A stretch of 64,000 bases of DNA from Pachypanchax playfairii. Lineage: Eukaryota > Chordata > Actinopteri > Cyprinodontiformes > Aplocheilidae. The first letter of the stretch is position 1; the number at the start of each line of letters is the position of its first letter. Made by a program: the position numbers and the translations under genes. The notes under the pieces were generated by a model. That model ran no database searches and was not told the DNA's origin. It saw only the letters and a program-made list of their open reading frames with translations. Shown here piece by piece: positions 1-10,134 of this stretch. Where the stretch lies: the NCBI GenBank assembly GCA_006937955.1, contig SSNP01000123.1, positions 972,083 through 1,036,082 on the forward strand. The letters are read 5' to 3'.

Positions 1-463
1 GGAGTCTCAGATTAAGTTCTTCTGACTTGTTTGGCAGGATCATGAAGAGCTGCCGCCTGTGCGACACAACATGGCTCAGTAAAGGAGACTTGCATCCAGA
101 CAGAACTTTTCTTATAGGAGAAACAACCTTCCCATGCCTGGACAACTCTCTCTTCAGAAAATCATCTGAGATGAAAGGCGGGACATTTGACAGGACGACC
201 CGGGTGGCCGGCTGAGCCAGCGGGACCACCTGTACAAACGCCCCCCCTACGATGATTCCCTCCTCAACAAGTCTATTTGCTTGCTCAATCTTAGCAACAA
301 ACAGGACCACAGCTCCGCTCATCCGCGCCGCGGATTTCACGGAGCCGTGTCCGACCACATTCCCTACCGCCATGGCGACCTCCTCCACGCTGCACGGGAA
401 GCCGGTGTTCACCCTGACACCGTGCTTCCGCGTGAGCGTGGCGAAGCCACCCGCACCAGCCAT
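1..463 (-). CDS. LINE ORF1-like (Tx1/L1-type gag-like) protein, N-terminal part, cut by window edge
   Basis: The minus strand is open from an ATG at 463-461 down to base 1, about 154 codons with no stop, so the 3' end lies outside the window. It starts MAGAGGFATLTRKHGVRV and later contains VVLSNVPPFISDDFLKREL and CKSPLLSHVVSHRRQLFMI. I recognise these blocks from the nucleic-acid-binding half of ORF1 proteins of Tx1-type L1 elements and the related ZCCHC3-like proteins of fish. In those families an RRM-like fold precedes CCHC zinc knuckles, which would lie beyond the left edge. The frame stays open upstream of the ATG for over 20 codons, so the start is likely but not certain. A (GA)n tract lies about 170 bp upstream. 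Family recognition is from memory; that the reading frame is open is seen directly. Confidence 0.6.
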   Translation of the reverse strand, partial: MAGAGGFATLTRKHGVRVNTGFPCSVEEVAMAVGNVVGHGSVKSAARMSGAVVLFVAKIEQANRLVEEGIIVGGAFVQVVPLAQPATRVVLSNVPPFISDDFLKRELSRHGKVVSPIRKVLSGCKSPLLSHVVSHRRQLFMILPNKSEELNLRL

Positions 464-628
464 GGCGTCGGCGAACAACACCGCCCAGGCTGGCTCACGA
501 TCTCTCCACCAACAATAAAACACTGAAAACTTAAAAAACGCACAAAACCAAAATACAAACAATAACTAGAAAAGTTTGGAAAACCACACTCGCTCAGAAC
601 GCTTTCTCCCACCTGCCACTCCACTTCC

Positions 629-632
<4 letters not shown>

Positions 633-670
<38 letters not shown>
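633..670. repeat. (GA)n microsatellite
   Basis: Uninterrupted AG dinucleotides for about 38 bp, upstream of the minus-strand ORF1-like gene. Confidence 0.95.
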
Positions 671-674
<4 letters not shown>

Positions 675-2460
675 CACACACTCAGGTTCTACAACAGAGG
701 AACAAGAAGTTAGAACAGGTAGACCAGCAGCTCAAACACAACTAGCAGCCAGGTCCAAACATGGACACCTGGAACATACAGACACACCTTTAATCACATG
801 ATCAGCTCTAACTGATGGAACAGGAAACAGTGTTAAATCTCTTCCTGGTACCAGGATCTGATCCCCACTATGAAGGTTCTCAGAGAACAACAGCTGACAG
901 TAAATGAGTTGAAGGTTCCTGTTAGTTAATGTTCTTCCTCACCAGGCTGTCAGACACTAATGATGTGAACTCATACTGCTCCAAACTTCAAACTGCTCCA
1001 GGTTCCACCTTTTCACAGAGAACATTCAAGGACATGTTCCACAGGAACAGAAGGAGTCCAAGTCCTTTTAGCAGATAAAAGTGCTGTGAAATCACTTTTT
1101 AATCTAAACTAATGATTCATTAGAAATGAAGTATTTATACAAATAAATAGAGTTTAACTATTTAAATTAAATAAGTGTTGTTCTTGTGACCTGCTATAAT
1201 GAATGTAGGTCAGTGTAAAGCAGTGCAGCCTACATTCATGATGGCAGCACCTGTTGTTCTTTACAGCTGAGTGAAGCTGACCTCCCCCAACAGAAAAATG
1301 ATGTGCATGTTTGGTGGTTGTTGATTTGACAGACCCTAATACAAGTTAATTATACAACACTGATATTAGTCCTTTATTAAAGTAGTTCTTGGTAATTAAC
1401 TCCTCCAGATTCAAAAGAGTGGTTTTGCATAGTGAGAATACAGTTCCTTATTGGTAGATTTTTAAAGAAGTGTTTTCTAGAAATATTATACAGATATCTG
1501 TTCAAATGACAATCAGTCAACCAACCAACCAACCAACCAATCAACCAACTAACCAATCATTTTTTCAAAAGGGTTTTTTGTACATTAGTGCAGTTCAAAG
1601 TGCTTTACAAGGTAAAAACTTAAATAACCCCATATATGTCAACTCCCCACCCCCGTAAACACTCAACAATATAGACCTGGTCCATCCCCCCCCCCAATCC
1701 AACCCCCATATGTAAAACAGCCTCAGAAGCAACATTAAAAGACATAAAACAGATGATAAAAAGGACGGTAGGCCGAGAACAGATGATCTAGGTAAGGTAG
1801 GTAGGAAAACGCCATCAGGGGAGCCATCTGCACCAGCAGCAGTCAGGGTGCCGACCCAGGGCGTCCAGAGGAGGGAAGGCCAGACCACCACCCCATCTAT
1901 GCGCTAGAGCACCAGGCAGCCACAGCTGACCACTGCCCCTGAGGCAGAGAGCTCCCATAGAGAAATAATCCCACTGGAAATGAACAAACAAACAAAATAA
2001 ATAAATAAGATTAAATACTGAAACACTGATAAATATAAACAGGTAAAATATGTAAAGCAATTGTGTCTTGAGCCTGATCTTAAAGACATGAACGTTCTCT
2101 GTGGCCCTGAGGTTCTCCGACAGCCTGTTCTAGAGTTGAAGGTCATAGTGCTGGAAAGATGTCTCACGTGGGGGTGTGTCCTGACTTTCGGTATAACAAG
2201 TAGACGCTGCTAGAGGAGCTCAGAGACTGTGAAGGTTCATATGGTAAAAGCAGTTCAGAAAGATAAGAAGACCCAAAACCATTCAAATACTTAAAAACCA
2301 TTAAGAGAACTAAAACATATGGAGAGCCAATGCAATAATTCTAGTCAAGTCAAATATATTTACAGAGCACTTTAACATACAGCATGACAGCTGACCAAAG
2401 TGTTGTACTGCAAATCAAGAAGTAAAGTGTCCTGACAAAGACAGGGCAGCTGGAGCACAT
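671..2460. other. Non-coding stretch with degraded interspersed repeats
   Basis: I see no gene here. A (CCAA)n microsatellite sits at 1517-1557. The segments 1575-1625 and 2340-2400 resemble the common fish repeat ends that read roughly 'agtgctttacaag' or 'gagcacttt', which suggests an old non-autonomous repeat across about 1570-2440. I cannot assign its class. Confidence 0.4.
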
Positions 2461-2954
2461 TTTATTTAAAGAGGCCATTTTATACAAATTTCAGGATTTT
2501 GTGGTTATTTCTTAAGTATTAACCAGTAATATGAAACATTTTATATCTAAAAAACGTCAGGAAACACTGATTAACAGACCTTTCGATCTGTCTGCATTAA
2601 AATTTTACTGGTTCCGGCTCCTTCCGTCAGGCTTTGAGCAGCAGCTCGTTCATTTTAAATATTTGAATTTCCTGGACTCTGATTGGCTAACAAACTAGCC
2701 AATGAGAGCAAGGTATACTGTTTCCTGCCCCGCTGCACATGGCAACATCAGATGTTATCTCTTCCTGTTTGCTACATCTTATGCTAACAGCTTTTAGCCA
2801 GCAGCATGCTAGGCATTATGCTAACAGCTTTTAGCCAGCAGCATGCTAGGCGTGGTTTCAACTGCAGGAGCTGATGAATACTAACAAACAAAGGAGTTGT
2901 GAGGAAACAGATACAGGCCGTTCAGACTCGGGAGACCTCGGGTTTTATCACCAC

Positions 2955-3597
2955 TAGGGCTGAACGATTTTGATAAATAATCTAGTTGCGATTTTTTTCC
3001 TAAATATTGCAATTGCGATTTAAATTGCAGTATTTTCTCAAGGAGCTTTTCTTGTGTATTTTTCAACTAATTCAAGCAAAAATCTATGTATATGATAAAC
3101 AATATGTGGTTCATTATACATTAATCATTCTTGTAGGCTAGACTTGTTTTAATGTTAAATGCTCTCATATATGGTTGTGTGGTGGTTCTTCAGGTGTTTA
3201 AAAAGGTTCGTAGTGTTACCTCATGAGGTAGTAACGGTAGTAAAGCAGGTTCTGCACAATACGACATGGCGTCGCACAGCATCTTTTTTAAATCCAAAAT
3301 AATTCCACACAACTGACGTACTATTCCTCTTTGGTATCAAACTTTGTGCACCACTAGATTCTGTCAAGCCATTATTGTAGTTCTTGCATCTACTTCTCTC
3401 TGCCTTGTTTGAGCCGTTCACAAATCACGTGACTTTTGTCTTCTTCTGTTGGTGTTTAATGGCGGTTGACAATCAACTTTTGGGTGCATTACCGCCACCT
3501 ACTGGTAAGTAGGTAAAATCGCAGCCTTTGTGGTTTGAAAATCTCCTTTTTTTCATACCGCAATTTTATTGCATATGCAATTAATCGTTCAGCCCTA
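2955..3597 (-). mobile_element. Non-autonomous hAT element with perfect TIRs and 8-bp target duplication
   Basis: The ends are perfect 15-bp inverted repeats, TAGGGCTGAACGATT at 2955 and its reverse complement ending at 3597. They are flanked by an exact 8-bp duplication ATCACCAC (2947-2954 and 3598-3605), the size made by hAT transposases. Length is 643 bp. The only coding trace is a broken BED zinc finger on the minus strand. The element lies inside copy 1 of the dispersed repeat, and the related copy near 37,193 lacks it. Confidence 0.93.
3160..3421 (-). pseudogene. Broken BED zinc-finger exon of a hAT (ZBED-like) transposase
   Basis: Reading minus from the ATG at 3421, the frame passes through SVVWNYFGFKKD and VLCRTC, hits TGA at 3221-3223, then continues in the same frame as NTTNLFKHLKNHH. 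This is the BED finger layout: an aromatic start, C-x2-C, then spaced histidines. BED fingers are the N-terminal DNA-binding domain of many hAT transposases. Nothing of the RNase H-like catalytic domain or hAT dimerisation region is present, so this is an internal-deletion derivative whose finger is also inactivated by one stop codon. Confidence 0.75.
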
Positions 3598-3957
3598 ATC
3601 ACCACCTGCGTAGTTTGAGAGATAAAAACTGAAAGAAAAGTTGTTGACCTGTTTTCACACCCACTATGAAGGTAAGAACACCTGTGGAGCTAAAATATTC
3701 AACAACCTCAGAAAAACCGTCTTCAATGGAATGGACTCTTTAAGCTACATCACGTTTCTCTTAGACGGCCCTGAACACTATTCCTGAGAAGCTTCGTCTC
3801 CCAATATCTTATTCACACACAAAACTTCATTTATCTGTTCACTGACAGCAGCTTCACAAAATTTTAGAAAATTACAAAAGAACTTTTAAACAGTTTTTAG
3901 ACAGGGTTGGGTCACTCACGTGCAGAACATGTTATGTTGGACATATAAGAGTATCAG

Positions 3958-4492
3958 GAATGCTGCAGCATGGGTTTTACTGAGACACGGCTAAAGGAAC
4001 ATATCTCGGACTCCAGCCTGTCTCTGCCTGGCTTTCAAACAATATGAGCAGACAGAGATTTGAAGAGGAGCTTCATAAGAAGGGGAGTTTGTCAGCTGAT
4101 CACATCTGCAGTCACCTGTTGGGGAAGCAGCATCAGAGCAAGTGACATGAAGAGGCTGAACAGATGCATAAGGAGGACTGATTCTGTCATGGAGACTGAA
4201 CTGGAGTCTCTTGAGTTGATTGTCCAAAGGAGGATGAAGACCATGATGGAAAACCCTCATCATCCTCTTCAGAACACAGTAACTCAACAACAGAGTGTCT
4301 TCAGTCAGAAGATTCTTTATAATCCGCTGCAGCACAGACCGCTACAGGAGATCCTTCCTGTCCACAGCTAGAAATCTCTATGGCTCCCTGAAAAAGAACT
4401 GAGCTACAACAACACTTGAATTTCCCTTCGGGGATTAATAAAGTATTTTTGATTTGATTTGATTGATTTGATTTGATTGATCACTGACCTAG
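3958..4492 (+). pseudogene. Internally deleted LINE: endonuclease scrap fused to RT C-terminus and 3' tail
   Basis: At 3965-4048 one frame reads MGFTETRLKEHISDSSLSLP, which resembles the TETWL block of LINE apurinic endonucleases, and then stops. From 4060 another frame runs to a stop at 4369-4371. It resembles the region after the RT domain of L2/CR1-group LINEs, with CWGSSIR, LNRCIRR and HPLQNTV. The 3' end 'cccttcggggattaataaagtattt' is followed by a (TTTGA)n tail at about 4448-4490. Most of the endonuclease and all RT catalytic motifs are missing, so it is a dead internal-deletion copy. Short tails of the same family recur at 34,010-34,075 and, inverted, at 57,112-57,180. Confidence 0.65.
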
Positions 4493-5856
4493 CAAACAAG
4501 AGAAGTTTGTTTTACTTACTTGTTTCGTAAAAACAGGATCAAAGACCTTATTATCGACCGTTATTACTTCTTCTGTGTTTTTCTTTTTTTTTGAATGGCA
4601 CAAACAAGTTTAGGTTCGCCAGCTTCATTATTGCCCCCTATCGTTCACCAAGTAATAGCGCGAAATAAATACGTAGACAAACTTGAGATCAAAGTGAGAT
4701 CTCTTTTTAATCTTGAGAGGAGTCTAATATGAGTATTTATATATTATATATAATATTTGTTCCTTTATTGCTCAGGAGAAATAGATGAGAAGCAGGAGAA
4801 ATAAGCCATAGACTCAGATTTGTCTCACACAAAGCTCAAAATTGTCTGGGAGTTCAAAATTAGATCTCTTTTGAGAATACCTGTTCCTCTGGGCTGCCAC
4901 TCCGACCGTTGTAGTCCAGTAGTCACATTTAAGATTTTAAGTTATTGCTGACATCTTGAATGAAGTAACAAACCACCATTGTTGCTGTCTGAGCAATCAA
5001 ACTTCTGACATCACATCATGTGATCACAGTCAGGCCAATCAGTGGCTACCACTATGTAAGTAGTCGTGTCAGTGGTATCAATTTACGGGACCAATCTGTA
5101 GACAGGTGGGCGTGTTGGCTGGCTTCGGACCAAAGGAAAGATGGTCTAAAAAAACAGGCCAGAATGACGCGGTAAAGACTCAAGAAAGGCGATGGAAAAT
5201 GGTCCGCAGGGGGCTAAAGTAAAACGAGCCGCGCTGTGTTCTGTCAGTGGAAAAGGCGCATAACCTCATCTAAGCTAAAAACTAAAGAGGAGTAATCATT
5301 TCCTTATGGCCTACCTCCTTGCTGCCTGCCACTATGCCACAGAGACACTCATGCTGCTGCTTCCGGAAGCACCAAAAAATATTAAAAAATAAATGTGCTT
5401 CATTTAAATAAAAACGTTTTAAGCACCAACAATGTTTCTGACATCTACATCATTTTATAAAAAGATCAAATCATATGAAGATCAAATTTCTGTAGGAATA
5501 TTTGGACATAAAACATCTTGAAAAACATTAAAAATGCAGTTTTTCTATTTTTAAAACCCATCAATCATCATGTCCCTCGACTAGGACAAAGTTTATTGGT
5601 TTAACATCATGAAATAGAGATTTACATCATTGGAGCAGAGAAACATGGAAGTGCGCTAACAGGCTAGTTAAGCTAGCGGCTAATAAAACATGAACAAATC
5701 TTCATCTTAAACATCTGAGACCGCATGAGCAGATCTTCACTTTGGTCTCAGCTGGTTGTTTTCTTTCTTTCTACATGTTCTAAATCAAAGAACATCAGAT
5801 TAGTTCTGGTCGTGTTCAGCTGTCGGTCAGTAAGACTGTATATTAGCTGATTCACT
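4493..5856. other. No gene seen
   Basis: The sequence is A+T-rich with only short chance reading frames. I recognise no exon, RNA gene or intact transposon here. Confidence 0.5.
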
Positions 5857-6563
5857 AGCTACGTTTACATGGGCACATTTAATCGGAATAAACGCCCAAT
5901 CGGGAAAAAAATATGTAATGTAAACATGTCATTCAGAATGTTTTGATCCGATGCAGCCTGATTAGAATGAAATTTCCTTCCGATCGAGAGGGGAGGTTTT
6001 GTCCGATCTTCATTCAGATAGACCTGCATGTACACACCCATTCGGAATGAAGGGATGAAAAAATCCCACTGCGCATGCAAACAACTTCAGCATGACGTCT
6101 TTCTGCTTTCGCAGACCCAAGTAGAAAACATGGTGGGAGGTAAACAGAAGTGGTCCGCTGGTGCAGTCATCCTGTCATCCTGCTCTCCTCTCCTGTGGCG
6201 GAGGAGCAGTAGCAATATGTATTCAGCCTCTAGCTTGGTTAATGCGACCAGTAAAAACCCAAACATAAAGGTAATCACCTGCAGAAGGTCCATATTGGGG
6301 AAAACGTGAGTTAGCTCGAGCACACGATGGGGCGGGAAAGACACGCAGAAAGGACGGAGTTTGTTTACTGTTTTTCTTCCCCCGGAAAGACAACTCGCTG
6401 TGCACATGCTCAACTCATTTAATCTGATCGAGTGCTTGGTGCATGTGTACTCATGGCACGATCAGATCATTTCAGTTAGTGTCCATGTAAACAGGGATTT
6501 GGGAATTCCGATCGACCAAGATTTTAATCAGATTGGGGAAATTTGGCGCATGTAAACGTAGCT
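5857..6563. mobile_element. 0.7-kb MITE with AGCTACGTTTACATG ends, copy 1
   Basis: It begins TAGCTACGTTTACATG and ends with the inverted GCATGTAAACGTAGCT. A second copy of nearly the same length lies at 29,171-29,878 in the same orientation, with the same internal order of blocks. Both copies keep a similar minus-strand frame containing NLLRVITFMFGFLLVALTKL-like residues, but it has no recognisable domain and could simply be shared ancestry. The target duplication is not clear, so I do not assign a superfamily. Confidence 0.8.
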
Positions 6564-6742
6564 ACTCTCTGCTACGTGTCTAGCTACGGGTCTGACAGTC
6601 CAGAGCCAGATGAAACTCAGATGTGAAGATCAGATGTTCATTAGATCATGACATCACTGTTTGTTCATCATGTGAATTAAATCTGTTTATTACACAAATT
6701 CTGGTTTTATGACAGCTGAATTCACATTTTCTCTCATCACAG
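6564..6742. other. Sequence upstream of the LRR array
   Basis: No NACHT, FISNA or PYD coding sequence is visible between the MITE and the first LRR exon. The last bases, TTTCTCTCATCACAG, form a good splice acceptor for the exon starting at 6743. Confidence 0.5.
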
Positions 6743-6916
6743 AACTGGTTCCTGTGGACTCTCAGAGACGCACTGTGAAGTTCTGGCCTCAGCCATGAAG
6801 TCCAGCCCATCACATCTGACACGTCTGGACCTGAGTGGGAACAACCTGCCTGACTCTGGAGTGAAACATCTGTGTTCTGGACTGGAGAGTCCAAACTGTA
6901 GACTGGAGGTTCTCAG
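6743..6916 (+). CDS. NLR-type leucine-rich-repeat exon 1 of 6
   Basis: This exon is 174 bp (58 codons), bounded by acceptor TCATCACAG and donor GGTCAG. It enters on the last base of a codon and encodes CGLSETHCEVLASAMKSS followed by HLTRLDLSGNNLPDSG and LESPNCRLEVLR. That is the ribonuclease-inhibitor-type LRR pair found in fish NLR-C (NACHT-LRR) proteins, where the array forms the C-terminal sensor region of cytosolic innate receptors. Its first third differs from the five exons that follow, so it founded or flanked the duplications. All six exons share one phase, so they could be spliced in frame. No NACHT exon is present in the window, hence the parent gene is unknown. Confidence 0.8.
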
Positions 6917-7244
6917 GTCAGTTCACTGCAGCTGTTGGAGGTTTTCTGTCTTTAACCAACTAAAATCTTCACTGATACTTTAGAATTTATTTATTTATAA
7001 ATGTTTCCTTCAGTTCAAACTTTCATCTGAACCAGTTTTATACAAACTACATCTGATCAAATGGTTCAGAACAAGTTCTAGTTCTGTTAGTTTGGACTCA
7101 TGAATCAATGATTAAACATCAGTTCATCATGTTTTTGTAAAACTTAAATCAAAATAAATTTTATGCATTTTAATAATTTAGTTGAAATTTTTTGTTTGAA
7201 CTTCTTCCTGTTACTTCAGCTCACAGATTTTATTCTTTATTCAG

Positions 7245-7418
7245 ATTGTTGAACTGCAGCTTGTCAGAGATCAGCTGTTCTTCTCTGGGTTCCGCTCTGA
7301 GATCAAACCCATCACATCTGACGGAACTGGACCTGAGTGGGAACAACCTGCCGGATTCTGGACTGAAACATCTGTGTTCTGGACTGGAGAGTCCAAACTG
7401 TAAACTGGAGGTTCTGAG
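7245..7418 (+). CDS. NLR-type leucine-rich-repeat exon 2 of 6
   Basis: A 174-bp exon between TTTATTCAG and GGTCAG, with the same phase as exon 1. It reads LNCSLSEISCSSLGSALRSN, then HLTELDLSGNNLPDSGLKHL. It is the first of five nearly identical units, and the 328-bp intron before it closely matches the other introns, not just in the coding part. Confidence 0.8.
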
Positions 7419-7749
7419 GTCAGTTCACTGCAAATGTTGGAGGTTTTCTGTCTTTAACCAACTAAAATCTTCACTGATACTTTAGAATTTATTTATTCAT
7501 AAGTTTTCCTTCAGTCCAAACTTTCATCTGAACCAGTTTTATACAAACTAAAGATATCTGATCAAATGGTTCAGATCAAGTTCTGGTTCTGTCAGTTGGG
7601 ACTCAGGAATCAATAATTAAACATCAGTTCATCATGTTTTTGTAGATCTTAAATCAAAATAAATTTTATGCATTTAAATAATTTACTTGACATTTTTTGT
7701 TTGAACTTCTTCCTGTTACTTCAGCTCACAGATTTTATTCTTTATTCAG

Positions 7750-7923
7750 ATTGTCGGGCTGCACATTGTCAGAGATCAGCTGTTCTTCTCTGGGTTCAGC
7801 TCTGAGATCAAACCCATCACATCTGACAGAACTGGACCTGAGTGGGAACAACTTGCCTGATTCTGGAGTGAAACATCTGTGTTCTGGACTGGAGAGTCCA
7901 AACTGTAGACTGGAGGTTCTGAG
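7750..7923 (+). CDS. NLR-type leucine-rich-repeat exon 3 of 6
   Basis: A 174-bp exon after a 331-bp intron, starting LSGCTLSEISCSSLGSALRS. The LSGCT start differs from LNCSL of its neighbours, the kind of change at solvent-exposed LRR positions that varies between NLR copies. The donor reads GGTCGG rather than GGTCAG. Confidence 0.8.
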
Positions 7924-8251
7924 GTCGGTTCACTTCAGCTGTTGGAGGTTTTCTGTCTTTAACCAACTAAAATCTTCACTGATACTTTAGAATTTATTTA
8001 TTCATAAATGTTTCCTTCAGTTCAAACTTTCATCTGAACCAGTTTTATACAAACTATATCCGATCAAATGGTTCAGAAAAAGTCCTGGTTCTATTAGTTT
8101 GGACTCATGAATCAATGATTAAACATCAGTTCATTATGTTTTTGTAGATCTTAAATCAAAATAAATTTTATGCATTTAAATAATTTAGTCGACATTTTTT
8201 GTTTGAATTTCTTCCTGTTACTTCAGCTCACAGATTTTATTCTTTATTCAG

Positions 8252-8425
8252 ATTGTTGAACTGCAGCTTGTCAGAGATCAGCTGTTCTTCTCTGGGTTCA
8301 GCTCTGAGATCAAACCCATCTCATCTGACAGAACTGGACCTGAGTAGGAACAACCTGCCTGACTCTGGAGTAAAACATCTGTGTTCTGGACTGGAGAGTC
8401 CAAACTGTAGACTGGAGGTTCTGAG
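8252..8425 (+). CDS. NLR-type leucine-rich-repeat exon 4 of 6
   Basis: A 174-bp exon after a 328-bp intron. The consensus DLSGNNLP is DLSRNNLP here (GGG to AGG). It is open, in phase, and flanked by standard splice sites. Confidence 0.8.
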
Positions 8426-8753
8426 GTCAGTTCACTGCAGCTGTTGGAGGTTTTCTGTCTTTAACCAACTAAAATCTTCACGGATACTTCAGAATTTATT
8501 TATTTATAAATGTTTCCTTTAGTTCAAACTTTCATCTGAACCAGTTTTATACAAACTACATCTGATCAAATGGTTCAGAACAAGTTCTGGTTCTGTTAGT
8601 TTGGACTCATGAATCAATGATTAAACATCAGTTCATCATGTTTTTGTAGATCTTAAATCAAAATAAATTTTATGCATTTAAATAATTTAGTTGACATTTT
8701 TTGTTTGAACTTCATCCTGTTACTTCAGCTCACAGATTTTATTCTTTATTCAG

Positions 8754-8927
8754 ATTGTTGAACTGCAGCTTGTCAGAGATCAGCTGTTCTTCTCTGGGTT
8801 CAGCTCTGAGATCAAACCCATCTCATCTGACACATCTGGACCTGAGTGGGAACAACCTGCCTGATTCTGGAGTGAAACATCTGTGTTCTGGACTGGAGAG
8901 TCCAAACTGTAGACTGGAGGTTCTGAG
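8754..8927 (+). CDS. NLR-type leucine-rich-repeat exon 5 of 6
   Basis: A 174-bp exon in phase with the others. It carries HLTHLDLSGNNLPDSGVKHL, with HLTHL replacing HLTEL. The intron before it is almost the same as those of units 4 and 6. Confidence 0.8.
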
Positions 8928-9255
8928 GTCAGTTCACTGCAGCTGTTGGAGGTTTTCTGTCTTTAACCAACTAAAATCTTCACGGATACTTCAGAATTTA
9001 TTTATTTATAAATGTTTCCTTTAGTTCAAACTTTCATCTGAACCAGTTTTATACAAACTACATCTGATCAAATGGTTCAGATCAAGTTCTCGTTCTGTTA
9101 GTTTGGACTCATGAATCAATGATTAAACATCAGTTCATCATGTTTTTGTAGATCTTAAATAAAAATAAATGTTATGCATTTAAATAATTTAGTTGACATT
9201 TTTTGTTTGAACTTCATCCTGTTACTTCAGCTCACAGATTTTATTCTTTATTCAG

Positions 9256-9429
9256 ATTGTTGAACTGCAGCTTGTCAGAGATCAGCTGTTCTTCTCTGGG
9301 TTCAGCTCTGAGATCAAACCCATCACATCTGACAGAACTGGACCTTAGTAACAACAACCTGTCTGATTCTGGACTGAAGCAGCTCTTTGGTTTCCTGGAG
9401 AGTCCAAACTGTAGACTGGAGGTTCTGAG
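9256..9429 (+). CDS. NLR-type leucine-rich-repeat exon 6 of 6 (array end)
   Basis: A 174-bp exon in phase. Its second half departs from the others: DLSNNNLSDSGLKQLFGFLE in place of the KHLCSGLE block. That agrees with a distinct terminal LRR. The donor GGTCAG is kept, but the downstream sequence stops resembling the repeated intron about 20 bp later. I find no B30.2/SPRY or other terminal exon in the window. Confidence 0.8.
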
Positions 9430-9593
9430 GTCAGTTCACTGCAGCTGTTTCCATCCAAAGCTGTTACAAATCTTCTGTTTCTTCATGTTAATATAATCCA
9501 TGATGTTGAGTTCAGGTCTGCATGAAGGATAAATCTCCGTGATTGTTTCACCTGATGTTCACGGCACATATTGATGTGACTCACATTGTTCAA

Positions 9594-9672
9594 TGAATGG
9601 ATGGATGGATGATGAATGGATGATGGATGGATGGATGGATGGATGGATGGATAGATGATGGATGGATGGATT
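9594..9672. repeat. (ATGG)n microsatellite
   Basis: Imperfect ATGG/GATG tetranucleotide tract of about 79 bp downstream of the LRR array. Confidence 0.95.
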
Positions 9673-10134
9673 AATTGTTTAATTAATAATTAATGGTTTT
9701 ATTATTGTGCATACACACTGTATGTCCAGCCCTAGTGGACTTATAAGACACCAACACTACCACAAATGATCAGCTGCCAGAACACAACATACATAAATAT
9801 TATTTAAATAAACAAATTTATAAATGCCAGTTCATAACATAATAACATTATAAACAAGTCTGCTGCCTCACCCAGAAAGTAGACAATTTTAACACATTGA
9901 AATTAAACAACAATTTCATCTCGTTCAACCTCTCCCAATTTACACAAACTACAAAGTCTGTCCTCTTCTGGAGTTTGAGTGAATCTGCCAGTTTCTATGG
10001 TCAGAGGAAAGATACTGGTTTACAGCTAATACATCAAAGATTTTTGGTTCCTTGTCAGGTCAGCCTTTATATACAACTCTGTTTCAAATACATCTTTAAT
10101 TTGTAAGTAAGTCCTTAGCTTTGGCTGGTCCATG
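9673..10134. other. No gene seen
   Basis: A+T-rich spacer between the microsatellite and the minisatellite. The only frame of note, 69 codons at 9897-10106, has no recognisable motif. Confidence 0.5.

Larger units (their letters stand above)
2461..3715 (+). repeat. Old dispersed repeat, copy 1 (interrupted by a hAT element)
   Basis: The segments 2461-2640, 2660-2910 and 3606-3715 reappear in the same order on the minus strand between 48,235 and about 37,085. Shared landmarks are 'gaggccatttt', 'ggactctgattggctaac', 'gctaacagcttttagc' and 'ttttcacaccca'. A 34-bp block with GCTAACAGCTTTTAGCCAGC is tandemly duplicated at about 2780-2850. No coding capacity is visible. The class is unknown, and the copies differ enough to look old. 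Confidence 0.7.
6743..9450 (+). repeat. Tandem array of ~502-bp exon-intron LRR units
   Basis: Exon starts at 6743, 7245, 7750, 8252, 8754 and 9256 give spacings of 502, 505, 502, 502 and 502 bp. Introns are as similar as exons from unit 2 onward, which indicates recent unequal crossing-over or conversion of whole genomic units. Exon length divisible by three and a uniform phase mean gain, loss or skipping of a unit keeps the frame. Confidence 0.9.
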
